DNA of 64,000 bases, from contig JBAYRL010000005.1 in the NCBI GenBank assembly GCA_041676705.1, positions 62,001 through 126,000 of the forward strand. The letters run 5' to 3'. Both the position numbers and the translations under genes were made by a program. Below the pieces are notes generated by a model. That model was not told the DNA's origin. It was given only the letters and a program-made list of their open reading frames with translations, and did not search any database. This document shows positions 1 to 8,183 of this stretch, piece by piece (positions within the stretch are counted from its first letter, which is position 1; each line of letters starts with the position of its first letter). This DNA is from Acidimicrobiia bacterium (GTDB taxonomy: Bacteria > Actinomycetota > Acidimicrobiia > Acidimicrobiales > SKKL01).

Positions 1-516
1 CTAGAAGCAAGGCCGCCGAATGCTGAGAACGCCGGTTTAATCACGATTCGTGACTTAGTGCGAAATGCGCTTCGCATGCGCCCAAACCGGATCATCGTGG
101 GTGAGGTCCGCGGTGGCGAAGCCCTAGACATGCTCCAAGCAATGAACACGGGCCATGAAGGTTCCATGACGACACTGCACGCCAACTCGGCGCGTGATGC
201 GTTAAACCGCTTGGAAACGTTGTCGTTGTTGGCTGGGGTGGATTTACCCCTGAAAGCTGTGAAAGAACAGATCGGTTCCGCGATTGATTTAATTGTGCAC
301 TTGGAGCGCTTGCCCAATGGGCGTCGAGTGGTTCAGTCGGTGACCGAAGTGCAAGGCGTTGAGGGAGATTCCTATACCTTGGCCGATATTTTTGTAGCTG
401 AGCGTGGACCAAACGCAAACGCGTTTTTGCGCGCCTCGGGTGTGCGTCCTTTATTGGCGCAACGACTTGAGGCCGAAGGCCACCCGGTTCCAACTAGCAT
501 TTTTCGCGAAAGCTGA
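1..516 (+). CDS. cpaF: CpaF/TadA pilus assembly ATPase, C-terminal part (5' end outside window)
   Basis: The reading frame is open from base 1, so the gene begins upstream; about 171 codons are visible. This is the C-terminal half of the secretion ATPase that powers assembly of Flp/Tad pili at the inner face of the membrane. The block RPNRIIVGEVRGGEA followed by MLQAMNTGHEGSMTTLHANS is the characteristic Walker B/His-box region of the GspE/VirB11-like family; the Walker A loop lies outside the window. It is followed 8 bases later by tadB and then tadC, the usual order of a tad locus. The family assignment is firm; whether it should be called cpaF or tadA is only nomenclature. Confidence 0.93.
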   Translation, partial: LEARPPNAENAGLITIRDLVRNALRMRPNRIIVGEVRGGEALDMLQAMNTGHEGSMTTLHANSARDALNRLETLSLLAGVDLPLKAVKEQIGSAIDLIVHLERLPNGRRVVQSVTEVQGVEGDSYTLADIFVAERGPNANAFLRASGVRPLLAQRLEAEGHPVPTSIFRES

Positions 517-524
517 CCGCGACT

Positions 525-1436
525 ATGGCATGGTTATTGGTTCTAGCTGGGGTGGCGACGTTGGTGAGTGGCTTTTTGCAGTTTCGCCGACATGCTGTTC
601 GTTCCGTGGCTGAGCGTATCTCTATGCCTTATAGCGATGATGGGTACGCCAATGGCAGCGTCTCGCGGGGAACGTTTCATGGTGCCGTGGCTCAACTGTC
701 GCCCCGTGGCCGTGGTGCTGAATCACACGAACCGAAATTGAACACTGGTCACGTTGCTTCGATTGCGGTAGTCGCCGGGGTGGTGGCGCTAACTGTTTTC
801 GTGGTTGTCGGCCAGGTAATTTTGGCAATTGTGGCTGGCTTGGCAGTGGTACTACTGCAAAATGTTATGACGCAAGCGGCACGGCGGCGCGTGCTGAAAA
901 TGGCCCACGAACAGGCCCCGGCGGCGTTATCCACCTTGGCGTCATCGCTTGAAGCGGGCGCAAGTTTGGAACACAGTCTTGCTGTTCTTTCTCGTGAAAT
1001 TGGTGGACCATTGGGTGCCGAGTTTGAACGTTTAGTGGTAGAGGTGGAGTTAGGGGCCGATGTGCAGACTGCCATTGTGCAGATGGCTGAACGTCTGGGC
1101 AGCGACGATCTGCGGTGGTGGGCCTATGCGGTTGGTTTGCAGCGTCGGGTCGGTGGGCGACTGGCGCCCATTACCAGGAATTTGGCGGACATCATTCGGG
1201 AACGGGCCGAACTGCGACAAGAGATTCAAGTGCTTACCGCTGAGGGACGACTTTCGGCTGGCATCCTGGGAGGCTTACCAGTCGCCATCTTCGTGGTGCT
1301 CCAGGTAATGAACCCGAGCTATCTGCAACCGTTCTACCAGGGGTGGGGCGTTGTTTGGCTGGCCTTAACGGCGGCGTCGGTGGTCTTAGGTGTGTTCATA
1401 GTGTTGCGTATGGTGCAAGGGACGGTAGAGGGATGA
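525..1436 (+). CDS. tadB: TadB-type pilus assembly membrane protein
   Basis: A 303-residue integral membrane protein with a type II secretion F (T2SSF) domain. It has an N-terminal hydrophobic segment (residues 2-16), a second pair around 76-107, a cytoplasmic domain containing the family-like stretch LSTLASSLEAGASLEHSL, and two C-terminal membrane segments after about residue 245. TadB works with TadC as the membrane platform on which the CpaF ATPase acts. The gene sits between cpaF and tadC, and its TGA overlaps the tadC ATG, indicating translational coupling. Confidence 0.88.
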   Translation: MAWLLVLAGVATLVSGFLQFRRHAVRSVAERISMPYSDDGYANGSVSRGTFHGAVAQLSPRGRGAESHEPKLNTGHVASIAVVAGVVALTVFVVVGQVILAIVAGLAVVLLQNVMTQAARRRVLKMAHEQAPAALSTLASSLEAGASLEHSLAVLSREIGGPLGAEFERLVVEVELGADVQTAIVQMAERLGSDDLRWWAYAVGLQRRVGGRLAPITRNLADIIRERAELRQEIQVLTAEGRLSAGILGGLPVAIFVVLQVMNPSYLQPFYQGWGVVWLALTAASVVLGVFIVLRMVQGTVEG

Positions 1437-2335
1437 CACTACATGCCGTAGTTGCGGTGCTTGTGATCTTCGCTGGTGTGTTCCTTGTTGCTACCGCAAA
1501 ACACGGGCCTGGTCCCAGTGTGGCAACCCGGTTACAACTAAACGACGAGGTTGTGGATACTCAGGCCAATTGGTTCGGCAAACAAATTCGTCGCAGGTTC
1601 CGCACGGTCACTCTCCTGCTGCGACCGTGGCTGGCTCGACTGGCGTGGCATGGCTACAGCGAGAAAACATCGCGTCTGATTTCACAGGCGGGCTTGTCGA
1701 GGTTCTTGCTGGTGGAAGATATTTTGCTGGCTCAGCTTGTGGGTGCCGCAATCATGACCAGTTTTGGGTTATTGGTGATTTTGGTCGCACTCCCATCGAA
1801 GTTAGGCCTGGCGGCGCTGGTGGTTTGTGGTGTTTTTGGTTTTCTGGCACCCCGAGTTCTGCTTGAACGAGTCGCTACGCGTCGCGTTGAAAAAATTCGG
1901 GATCACTTTCCCGATTTCTTAGATTTGGTAACGCTCTCGGTTTCGGCCGGGTTGGGTTTTGACACCGCATTACTAGAAGTTTCGGCACAGATGTCTGGTC
2001 CTTTGGCTGAAGAAGGAAACCATTTACTGACCGCCATTTCGTTGGGTCAGCCTCGCGAAGAGGCCCTCGCTGAATTCGCAGAGCGATTGTTGGTGCCCGA
2101 AATTTCCGACTTTGTTTTGGCGGTCAACCACGCTTCGCAAATGGGAGCGGTCATGGCTCCGGTACTGTCGCAACAAACCAAGAGTGCCCGGTTAAAACAT
2201 CGACAAATGGCAAGGGAAAGAATCAATCGTCTGCCAGTGAAAATCTTGTTACCAACAGTTCTCTTCATCCTTCCCGCTACTTTGGCCATAGTCTTAGGAC
2301 CCGCGGTAAGCGACATTATGGGGATGTTTTCGTGA
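1433..2335 (+). CDS. tadC: TadC-type pilus assembly membrane protein
   Basis: About 300 residues when started at the ATG that overlaps the tadB stop (ATGA at 1433); a longer in-frame extension from 1343 lies inside tadB and is unlikely to be used. It has an N-terminal membrane anchor, a hydrophobic pair near residues 95-145, a T2SSF domain with the typical FPDFLDLVTLSVSAGLGF segment, and a C-terminal membrane segment. It is the second platform subunit of the Flp/Tad pilus machine. The GTG of the next gene overlaps its TGA. Confidence 0.88.
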   Translation: MTLHAVVAVLVIFAGVFLVATAKHGPGPSVATRLQLNDEVVDTQANWFGKQIRRRFRTVTLLLRPWLARLAWHGYSEKTSRLISQAGLSRFLLVEDILLAQLVGAAIMTSFGLLVILVALPSKLGLAALVVCGVFGFLAPRVLLERVATRRVEKIRDHFPDFLDLVTLSVSAGLGFDTALLEVSAQMSGPLAEEGNHLLTAISLGQPREEALAEFAERLLVPEISDFVLAVNHASQMGAVMAPVLSQQTKSARLKHRQMARERINRLPVKILLPTVLFILPATLAIVLGPAVSDIMGMFS

Positions 2336-3012
2336 CGGCGGGGTCGCGGTATGAAGTGTTAATCGTTGAAGATGACCAGTTCGCAGCGGATCTTGCGGCC
2401 CGATGGTTGGCACCAGCTGGTTTTGCTATCACCATTGAAAACTCGGGTCGCTCGGCCGAGTCGCGCCTTAGCGGAGATCACCATTTTGACCTGGTAATTC
2501 TCGATCTTGGGCTGCCCGATTTAGATGGTTCAGAGCTTCTTAGGCGGGTACGTGCCACTGGCTCAAGCATGGGGATCATTGTTGTAACTGGTCGTGGTGA
2601 CGAACCAGATCGGATTCGGGGTTTGAGAGAAGGGGCAGATGACTACATTGTGAAACCTTTCTCGCCAGGCGAGCTGCTGGCACGGGCTGAAGCGGTTTTA
2701 CGTCGTACCTCAGCCGAACGCCGCGGCATGTTGGTTCTTGGTGATTTGGTGGTTGATCTTGATGCCCGAGCTGTACGTGTGCAGGACAAGACCGTTGAGC
2801 TCACTCGAACCGAATTTGATCTCTTGGCCGAGTTGGCCCAAAACGTGGGCAAGGTCTGCACCAGGGCGGCCTTATTATCAGCGGTGTGGCGAGTAACCCC
2901 TTCCCCCACGGCTTACGCGTTGCTTAACGAGTATGTGAGCCGGCTTAGAAAGCTGTGCGGGCGTGAAAGAATTTCTACGGTGCGAGGCGTTGGTTATCGC
3001 CTTGATGCTTAA
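2332..3012 (+). CDS. OmpR-family response regulator in the tad operon
   Basis: 226 residues starting at GTG, overlapping the tadC stop by 4 bases. The N-terminal receiver domain (about 6-120) has the acidic pair VEDD, the phospho-acceptor Asp58 in LVILDLGLPD and the conserved Lys108 in YIVKPF. A winged-helix DNA-binding domain follows (about 135-226), ending in the typical RGVGYRLDA. The overlap with tadC suggests it is made with the pilus proteins and may control them or their export. No histidine kinase is adjacent, so its partner is unknown. It is separate from the phosphate regulator at 11.6 kb. Confidence 0.9.
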   Translation: MTAGSRYEVLIVEDDQFAADLAARWLAPAGFAITIENSGRSAESRLSGDHHFDLVILDLGLPDLDGSELLRRVRATGSSMGIIVVTGRGDEPDRIRGLREGADDYIVKPFSPGELLARAEAVLRRTSAERRGMLVLGDLVVDLDARAVRVQDKTVELTRTEFDLLAELAQNVGKVCTRAALLSAVWRVTPSPTAYALLNEYVSRLRKLCGRERISTVRGVGYRLDA

Positions 3013-3043
3013 CCGTTGTGTACGGCGTTAGGTCCCAACGGTT
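3011..3043. repeat. Inverted repeat after the tad operon
   Basis: AACCGTTG and CAACGGTT form perfect 8-base arms around a 17-base loop, beginning at the stop codon of the response regulator. There is no T-run after it, so it is a possible factor-dependent end of transcription or an operator rather than a clear intrinsic terminator. The remainder of the 240-base gap before the next gene shows no other clear signal. Confidence 0.4.
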
Positions 3044-3253
3044 GGCCAGGGTCGAAAGTCCTAAAACTTGCTCGGGCTCTATCGTTACGGCGCGCCCCCA
3101 ATTAGGATACCCGACTAACCTAGTCAGCTTTTCAGGCTAGTCTTTCATAAACGGCTAGCAGTCGGTCTAACGTTCAAGGTGGCAGCGTTAGGACCGGCTT
3201 CAACAGGCAGAACGCACCACTTTAGGTAAGTAAACTTTAGGCAAGGGAACCGC

Positions 3254-4648
3254 ATGCAATACGCCAATACTGTCGTCGACTTGATTGGGAATACGCCGCT
3301 TGTGCGTTTACATCAGGTCGTAGGTGATGTGGTGCCCACCGTATTAGCCAAAGTTGAGTACCTGAACCCTGGTGGTTCCGTGAAAGACCGCATTGCGGTG
3401 CGAATGATAGACGCCGCCGAACGTGATGGCTTGTTGAAACCAGGCGGAACGATTGTTGAACCCACCAGCGGCAACACTGGAATTGGTTTGGCGATCGTGG
3501 CTCAACAACGTGGCTATCACTGTATTTTTGTGTGTCCTGACAAAGTTTCCCTCGACAAAATAGAGGTGCTGCGTGCCTACGGCGCTGAGGTGATTGTGTG
3601 CCCGACGGCTGTCGAGCCAGAGCACCCTAATTCCTATTATTCAGTCTCTGACCGTTTGGTTCGTGAGGTGCCAGGTGCTTGGAAACCGAACCAATATTCG
3701 AACCAGAACAATCCGGCTTCTCACTATGAAACCACTGGTCCCGAAATTTGGGAACAAACCGAAGGTCGGATCACTCATTTCGTGGCTGGCATGGGTACCG
3801 GTGGAACGATCAGCGGTACCGGTAAGTACTTGAAAGAAGTCAGCAAAGGCCGGGTGCAGATTATCGGAGCCGATCCGGTCGGCTCTGTTTATTCCGGCGG
3901 CACTGGCCGTCCGTATCTGGTGGAAGGTGTTGGCGAAGATTTCTGGCCAGAAACCTATGATGCCCAAATTCCCGATCAGATTATTGCGGTCAGCGACAAG
4001 GATTCGTTCAACACCACTCGCCGCTTAGCTCAAGAAGAAGGCCTCTTGGTGGGTGGTTCTTGTGGCATGGCGGTGTTCGCCGCGGCGCAAGTTGCCGCTA
4101 CGGCACCGCCCGATGCGGTCATCGTGGTGCTACTCCCCGATGGTGGCCGTGGCTACATTTCAAAGATTTTCAACGACGCTTGGATGGCCGACTATGGCTT
4201 CTTAGATGTGAGCGCTGGTCAACCCAAAGTAGGTGAGGTTTTTAGAGCCAAGACCGGTGAGCGGCCACAATTAGTGCATGTTCATCCTGATGAAACGGTG
4301 GAATCGGCGATTGCAATTCTTCGTGAATATGGAGTGTCGCAGCTGCCGGTAGTGCGGGCCGAACCACCGGTGATGGCAGCTGAGATAGCTGGCACCATTG
4401 AGGAACGTGACTTGCTTGATCGGTTGGTTTCGGGTGAAGCATCGCTTAGCGATGAAATCGAAGAACACATGACCCCACCGTTGCCATTGGTCGGTGCTGG
4501 TGCGCCAATTACCGACTTGCTAGCCGAGCTTAAGGTGGCTGATGCCGCCCTAATCCTGGTAGATGGTATGCCCCAAGGGGTCCTTTCTCGCCAAGACGTG
4601 CTGGGTTATTTAGCCACTGCCCGCAATTTCGACTCGCGTAATTTATAG
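3254..4648 (+). CDS. cbs: Cystathionine beta-synthase (PLP domain plus CBS pair)
   Basis: 464 residues. The N-terminal 320 residues are a PLP-dependent beta-family lyase: Lys44 in GGSVKDR forms the Schiff base, TSGNTGIG near 71-78 binds phosphate/substrate, and GTGGTISGTGKY is the glycine-rich loop. The C-terminal part (about 335-455) contains a pair of CBS domains (HPDETVESAIAILREYGVSQ and a second, weaker copy) used for allosteric control. It condenses serine (or O-acetylserine) with homocysteine to make cystathionine. A cystathionine gamma-lyase/synthase follows in the same direction, so this is a transsulfuration pair. The C-terminal CBS domains favour CBS over plain cysteine synthase. 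Confidence 0.93.
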   Translation: MQYANTVVDLIGNTPLVRLHQVVGDVVPTVLAKVEYLNPGGSVKDRIAVRMIDAAERDGLLKPGGTIVEPTSGNTGIGLAIVAQQRGYHCIFVCPDKVSLDKIEVLRAYGAEVIVCPTAVEPEHPNSYYSVSDRLVREVPGAWKPNQYSNQNNPASHYETTGPEIWEQTEGRITHFVAGMGTGGTISGTGKYLKEVSKGRVQIIGADPVGSVYSGGTGRPYLVEGVGEDFWPETYDAQIPDQIIAVSDKDSFNTTRRLAQEEGLLVGGSCGMAVFAAAQVAATAPPDAVIVVLLPDGGRGYISKIFNDAWMADYGFLDVSAGQPKVGEVFRAKTGERPQLVHVHPDETVESAIAILREYGVSQLPVVRAEPPVMAAEIAGTIEERDLLDRLVSGEASLSDEIEEHMTPPLPLVGAGAPITDLLAELKVADAALILVDGMPQGVLSRQDVLGYLATARNFDSRNL

Positions 4649-4669
4649 CCCGAATAGTCGGGCGGTTTT
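4648..4669 (+). terminator. Intrinsic terminator-like hairpin after cbs
   Basis: GCCCGA-ATAG-TCGGGC forms a perfect 6-bp stem with a tetraloop directly after the cbs stop codon and is followed by GGTTTT. The T-run is short, so termination may be partial, leaving some readthrough into the downstream gene. Confidence 0.55.
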
Positions 4670-4735
4670 GGCACAACTTCGACACCTCATCTGTAGTGCC
4701 GCCTACCCATCGATCTGAATTTCTAAGGAATCTAA

Positions 4736-5953
4736 ATGAACCCCACCTGGGACTTTGAAACTCTCGCTATTCACGCTGGTCAAGAACCTAATCCGGTTAC
4801 CGGGGATGTCACGGTGCCCATTCACCAAACCTCTACTTACATCCAAGACGGGGTAGGTGGAATGCGGTCAGGATACGAGTATTCACGCTCGGGTAACCCC
4901 ACCAGAACCGCACTTGAAGAGTGTTTGGCGGCCCTCGAATCAAGCCCCATCACTCGGCCGGACGGTACCGGTGATGGTTCCGATGACGGTGCTCACAGTG
5001 AGAGTAGGCAAGCAACGGTGGCGTTAGCATTTGCCTCGGGTTTAGCAGCTGAAGACACACTTATTCGGGCCGTTGCTAAGCCCGGCGACCACGTGATTTT
5101 GGGCAACGATGCTTACGGCGGCACCTACCGGCTGGTGGCCCAAGTGCTTAACCGCTGGGGAATCACTCACAGTGTGGTCTCGCTGCAAGACTTGGCCGCG
5201 GTGGAGGCGGCTATCACCCGTGAAACCACGTTGATCTGGTGCGAAACGCCGTCTAACCCGTTGTTGAACATTACCGACATCCAAAAAGTGGCGGCGCTCG
5301 CCCACAGTCACAACGTGCGCTTGGTGGTAGACAACACCTTTGCCTCGCCTTATTTGCAACAGCCGCTTGGCCTTGGTGCCGATTTAGTGGTTCATTCCAC
5401 TACCAAATATTTGGGTGGACATTCCGACGTGGTGGGCGGAGCGCTAATTACTCGCCATGCTGAGCTGGCTGAGAAGCTTCGCTATCACCAAAACGCGATG
5501 GGTGCGATTTCAGGGCCATTCGACTCGTGGCTAGTTCTACGCGGTGCGAAAACCTTGGGTGTTCGCATGGACCGCCACTGTGATAACGCCGCAGCGGTAG
5601 CCAACATGCTGTCCGAACATAAGGCGGTTGAACAGGTATTTTACCCCGGCTTGGTTGACCACGAGGGATATGAATTAGCTCAGAGCCAAATGCGTAGAGC
5701 CGGTGGCATGGTTAGCTTTCGGGTGAAAGGTGGGGAATCTGCGGCCCTCAAGGTGTGCGAATCTACCAAGTTGTTCACCCTCGCTGAGTCGCTGGGAGGT
5801 GTGGAAAGCCTGATTGAACATCCGGCAAAGATGACCCACGCTTCGGCGGCCGGTTCCGACCTCGAAGTACCCAACGATTTGGTGCGGCTCTCGGTGGGAA
5901 TCGAGCACGTGAACGACCTGCTTGACGACTTAGAACAAGCGCTCAACGCATAG
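4736..5953 (+). CDS. metB: Cystathionine gamma-lyase / gamma-synthase
   Basis: 405 residues, a Cys/Met metabolism PLP enzyme. Seen are YEYSRSGNPTR near residue 48 (cofactor phosphate binding), VVDNTFASPYLQQP near 197 (the Asp that contacts the PLP nitrogen), and Lys224 in STTKYLGGHSD as the PLP lysine. With cbs upstream the likely role is cleavage of cystathionine to cysteine, but gamma-synthase activity (O-succinyl/acetylhomoserine plus cysteine) cannot be excluded from sequence. Residues about 70-93 hold an acidic Gly/Asp/Ser-rich insertion that interrupts the usual short loop before the ATVALAFASGLAA segment. Confidence 0.9.
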   Translation: MNPTWDFETLAIHAGQEPNPVTGDVTVPIHQTSTYIQDGVGGMRSGYEYSRSGNPTRTALEECLAALESSPITRPDGTGDGSDDGAHSESRQATVALAFASGLAAEDTLIRAVAKPGDHVILGNDAYGGTYRLVAQVLNRWGITHSVVSLQDLAAVEAAITRETTLIWCETPSNPLLNITDIQKVAALAHSHNVRLVVDNTFASPYLQQPLGLGADLVVHSTTKYLGGHSDVVGGALITRHAELAEKLRYHQNAMGAISGPFDSWLVLRGAKTLGVRMDRHCDNAAAVANMLSEHKAVEQVFYPGLVDHEGYELAQSQMRRAGGMVSFRVKGGESAALKVCESTKLFTLAESLGGVESLIEHPAKMTHASAAGSDLEVPNDLVRLSVGIEHVNDLLDDLEQALNA

Positions 5954-6004
5954 TTGACCAAAGCTTAACTAGAAGTTAACCGAGAGTTACGCCTGGTGTT
6001 CACC
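5953..6004 (+). promoter_or_regulatory. PHO-box-like array of five direct repeats upstream of pstS
   Basis: Five heptamers lie at an almost exact 11-base period: GTTGACC (5953), CTTAACT (5964), GTTAACC (5975), GTTACGC (5986) and GTTCACC (5998, 12 bases after the previous one). This matches the direct-repeat architecture of actinobacterial PhoP/RegX3 sites, whose consensus unit is close to GTTCACC plus four bases. It begins at the stop of the preceding gene and ends 77 bases before pstS. The response regulator at 11.6 kb is the obvious candidate to bind it. Confidence 0.7.
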
Positions 6005-6081
6005 TTCGGCTCTTAAGTTTCTGCATAACGATCTAGCGGAGTGGCCGCTGATCATGAGGCCTAGGAGGGCTTCATAACTTT

Positions 6082-7254
6082 ATGCAAGAAATTCGTGCGC
6101 GACATCGTTCGCAAACTGTAAGAGTTGGCCTTGGTGCAGTACTCGCGCTGCTTCTAGTTGTCTCGGTGGCTTGTGGAAACAGTACTTCGCCGCAAGGAAA
6201 GCAGCCCACAACAACCTCGCTTGGCAATGGCACAACCGCTGATTCCAATACCGGTGAAGTTCAAAGTACCGGGTTCAATCTCGCCGATTTCGCTGGGCTA
6301 AATGCCAACATCAAAGGCTCTGGTTCGTCGTTTCAACAAAACTACAATCTCGCCACCATCGATCTTCTACACACGGTTTTGCCGGAGTTGAAAATTACTT
6401 ATGCCGGTGGTGGCTCGGGGCAAGGTAAGTCCGATTTAGCGGACGGCGTTGTAGATTTCGCCGGAACCGACTCGCTGGTTAAGCCCGAAGATGCGGCCAA
6501 ATACAACGGCCAGGTGCTCTATTTTCCAACGGTTGTGGCCCCCATAACGGTTTCCTACGAGCTTGATGGAGTGCACGAACTTCGGCTCGACGGGCCTGCT
6601 TTGGCACAGATTTTTAGCGCCAAGATTACTAGCTGGAATGACGAAGCTATCGCCGTTCTGAACCCGCAAACGGAACTGCCAGCCATACCAATTACGGTAT
6701 GTCGCCGCGCTGATGCGTCGGGAACGACTACAAACTTCACCAAGTTCCTAGACGCAGCGGGTGGCGCTGATTGGCCCTACGGTTCCAGTGACACCGTGGA
6801 CTGGCCAAGTGGCACGCAAGGCGCACAAGGCAACGGTGGTGTGGCCGCTTGCATTGCCAAGAAATCTGGGTCCATTGGTTATGTTGATTTCTCTGATGCG
6901 AAGGCGCAGGGGCTCGCCGGAGCGCTAATTCAAAACTCAGCTGGTGAATATGTGGAAGCTTCGCTCTCAGGTGCATCGGCCGCGGTGGAGGGCGCCGTTA
7001 TCGGCGATGACCTCACTTTCGATCCGATCAACGCTCCGGGCAGCGACGCCTATCCCATAACTTCCCCCACCTGGATTATCGTGCTTGACACGCAGCGCGA
7101 CTCGACCAAAGCCGAGGCATTACGGGCCTTGCTCAGCTTCATTCTCACCGATGGTCAAGACGTCACCTTCACCCAAAGCCTGAACTATGCGCCGCTGCCC
7201 GCGGAACTAGCGACCAGAGCATTGGCCCAGATTGACCAGATCAAGGTTGGTTGA
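6082..7254 (+). CDS. pstS: PstS phosphate-binding lipoprotein
   Basis: 390 residues. The N-terminus is a lipoprotein signal (LALLLVVSVACGNS) with predicted lipidated Cys31, followed by a Thr/Ser/Asn-rich linker and a periplasmic-binding fold with GSGSSFQQNYN and YAGGGSGQGKSDLADGVVDFAGTDS, typical phosphate-binding segments. It captures phosphate outside the membrane and passes it to PstCA. AGGAGGG lies 12-13 bases before the ATG. It is the first gene of pstS-pstC-pstA-pstB-phoU/kinase-regulator and stands directly behind the PHO-box-like array, so phosphate starvation should induce it. Confidence 0.95.
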   Translation: MQEIRARHRSQTVRVGLGAVLALLLVVSVACGNSTSPQGKQPTTTSLGNGTTADSNTGEVQSTGFNLADFAGLNANIKGSGSSFQQNYNLATIDLLHTVLPELKITYAGGGSGQGKSDLADGVVDFAGTDSLVKPEDAAKYNGQVLYFPTVVAPITVSYELDGVHELRLDGPALAQIFSAKITSWNDEAIAVLNPQTELPAIPITVCRRADASGTTTNFTKFLDAAGGADWPYGSSDTVDWPSGTQGAQGNGGVAACIAKKSGSIGYVDFSDAKAQGLAGALIQNSAGEYVEASLSGASAAVEGAVIGDDLTFDPINAPGSDAYPITSPTWIIVLDTQRDSTKAEALRALLSFILTDGQDVTFTQSLNYAPLPAELATRALAQIDQIKVG

Positions 7255-7259
7255 CCTTG

Positions 7260-8183
7260 ATGAAGGTTGTTTCGCCGAATTCCCTTACCGGAACTCGGCT
7301 GGGTCGCGCCCGTGAACTGGCTTTCTCCGCTGTGACCCTGGTGGCTGGGCTTAGCATTCTCGCCTTATTGGCGGGTGTAGTGGCAGCCACGGTCTCGTAT
7401 GCGTGGCCCGCCATCGAGTCACAAGGTCTAGGGTTTCTCACCAGTACAACTTGGTCATCACAGCAAGAAACCTACGGTGCCTTAGCACTAATTTACGGAA
7501 CCGTGGTCACCTCGCTTATAGCGCTAGTGGCTGCGGTGCCGGTGGCCCTTGGAGTGTCGCTCTTTGTTACCGAGGTGTGCTCGGCACGTTTTCGGGCACC
7601 AATTGTTGCGATCATCGACCTCTTAGCCGCAATTCCTTCGGTGGTGTTCGGTTTGGTTGGAGCGTTGGTATTTGGTGAAGCGTTCCAGGTGGTGTTTCGA
7701 GTCTTTGCCGGGCCCACTGCTAACGGCTCTAGCTTGCTCACCGCTGGCATCATCCTTTCTTTCATGATCATGCCAATCATTGCTTCTATCACAAGAGAAG
7801 TAATCGCCACGGTGCCAGGTCAATACCGCGAGGCTGCTTACGCTCTTGGAGCCACCCGTTGGGAAGTGATTACCTCAGCCATATTGCCTGTCGGCATCAA
7901 TGGTATAACCGGAGCGGTAATGCTTGGTTTGGGACGGGCTTTGGGCGAAACGATAGCGGTGGCCTTGGTGGTGGGTAGCGCCATCCAAATAACTGCTGAC
8001 GTCACTCAACCAGGCTCGACCATGGCATCGATTATTGCTAACCGATTTAACGGTGAAGGCATTGGAATTGAACGAAATGCCCTAATGGGTCTCGGTGTAC
8101 TGCTTTTTATAATCACTTTGATTGTGAATATGGCGGCGCGGGTAATTGTGGCCCGAACCAAGCGCGGAATGATTCCCGCATAA
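7260..8183 (+). CDS. pstC: PstC phosphate ABC transporter permease
   Basis: About 307 residues from ATG 7260, which has AAGG 12 bases upstream; a TTG at 7251 overlapping the pstS stop is an alternative. The protein has about six membrane segments and the ABC permease EAA loop, visible as YREAAYALGATRWEVI followed by GRALGETIAVALVVG. With PstA it forms the phosphate channel. The stop overlaps the pstA start (TAATG). Confidence 0.95.
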   Translation: MKVVSPNSLTGTRLGRARELAFSAVTLVAGLSILALLAGVVAATVSYAWPAIESQGLGFLTSTTWSSQQETYGALALIYGTVVTSLIALVAAVPVALGVSLFVTEVCSARFRAPIVAIIDLLAAIPSVVFGLVGALVFGEAFQVVFRVFAGPTANGSSLLTAGIILSFMIMPIIASITREVIATVPGQYREAAYALGATRWEVITSAILPVGINGITGAVMLGLGRALGETIAVALVVGSAIQITADVTQPGSTMASIIANRFNGEGIGIERNALMGLGVLLFIITLIVNMAARVIVARTKRGMIPA

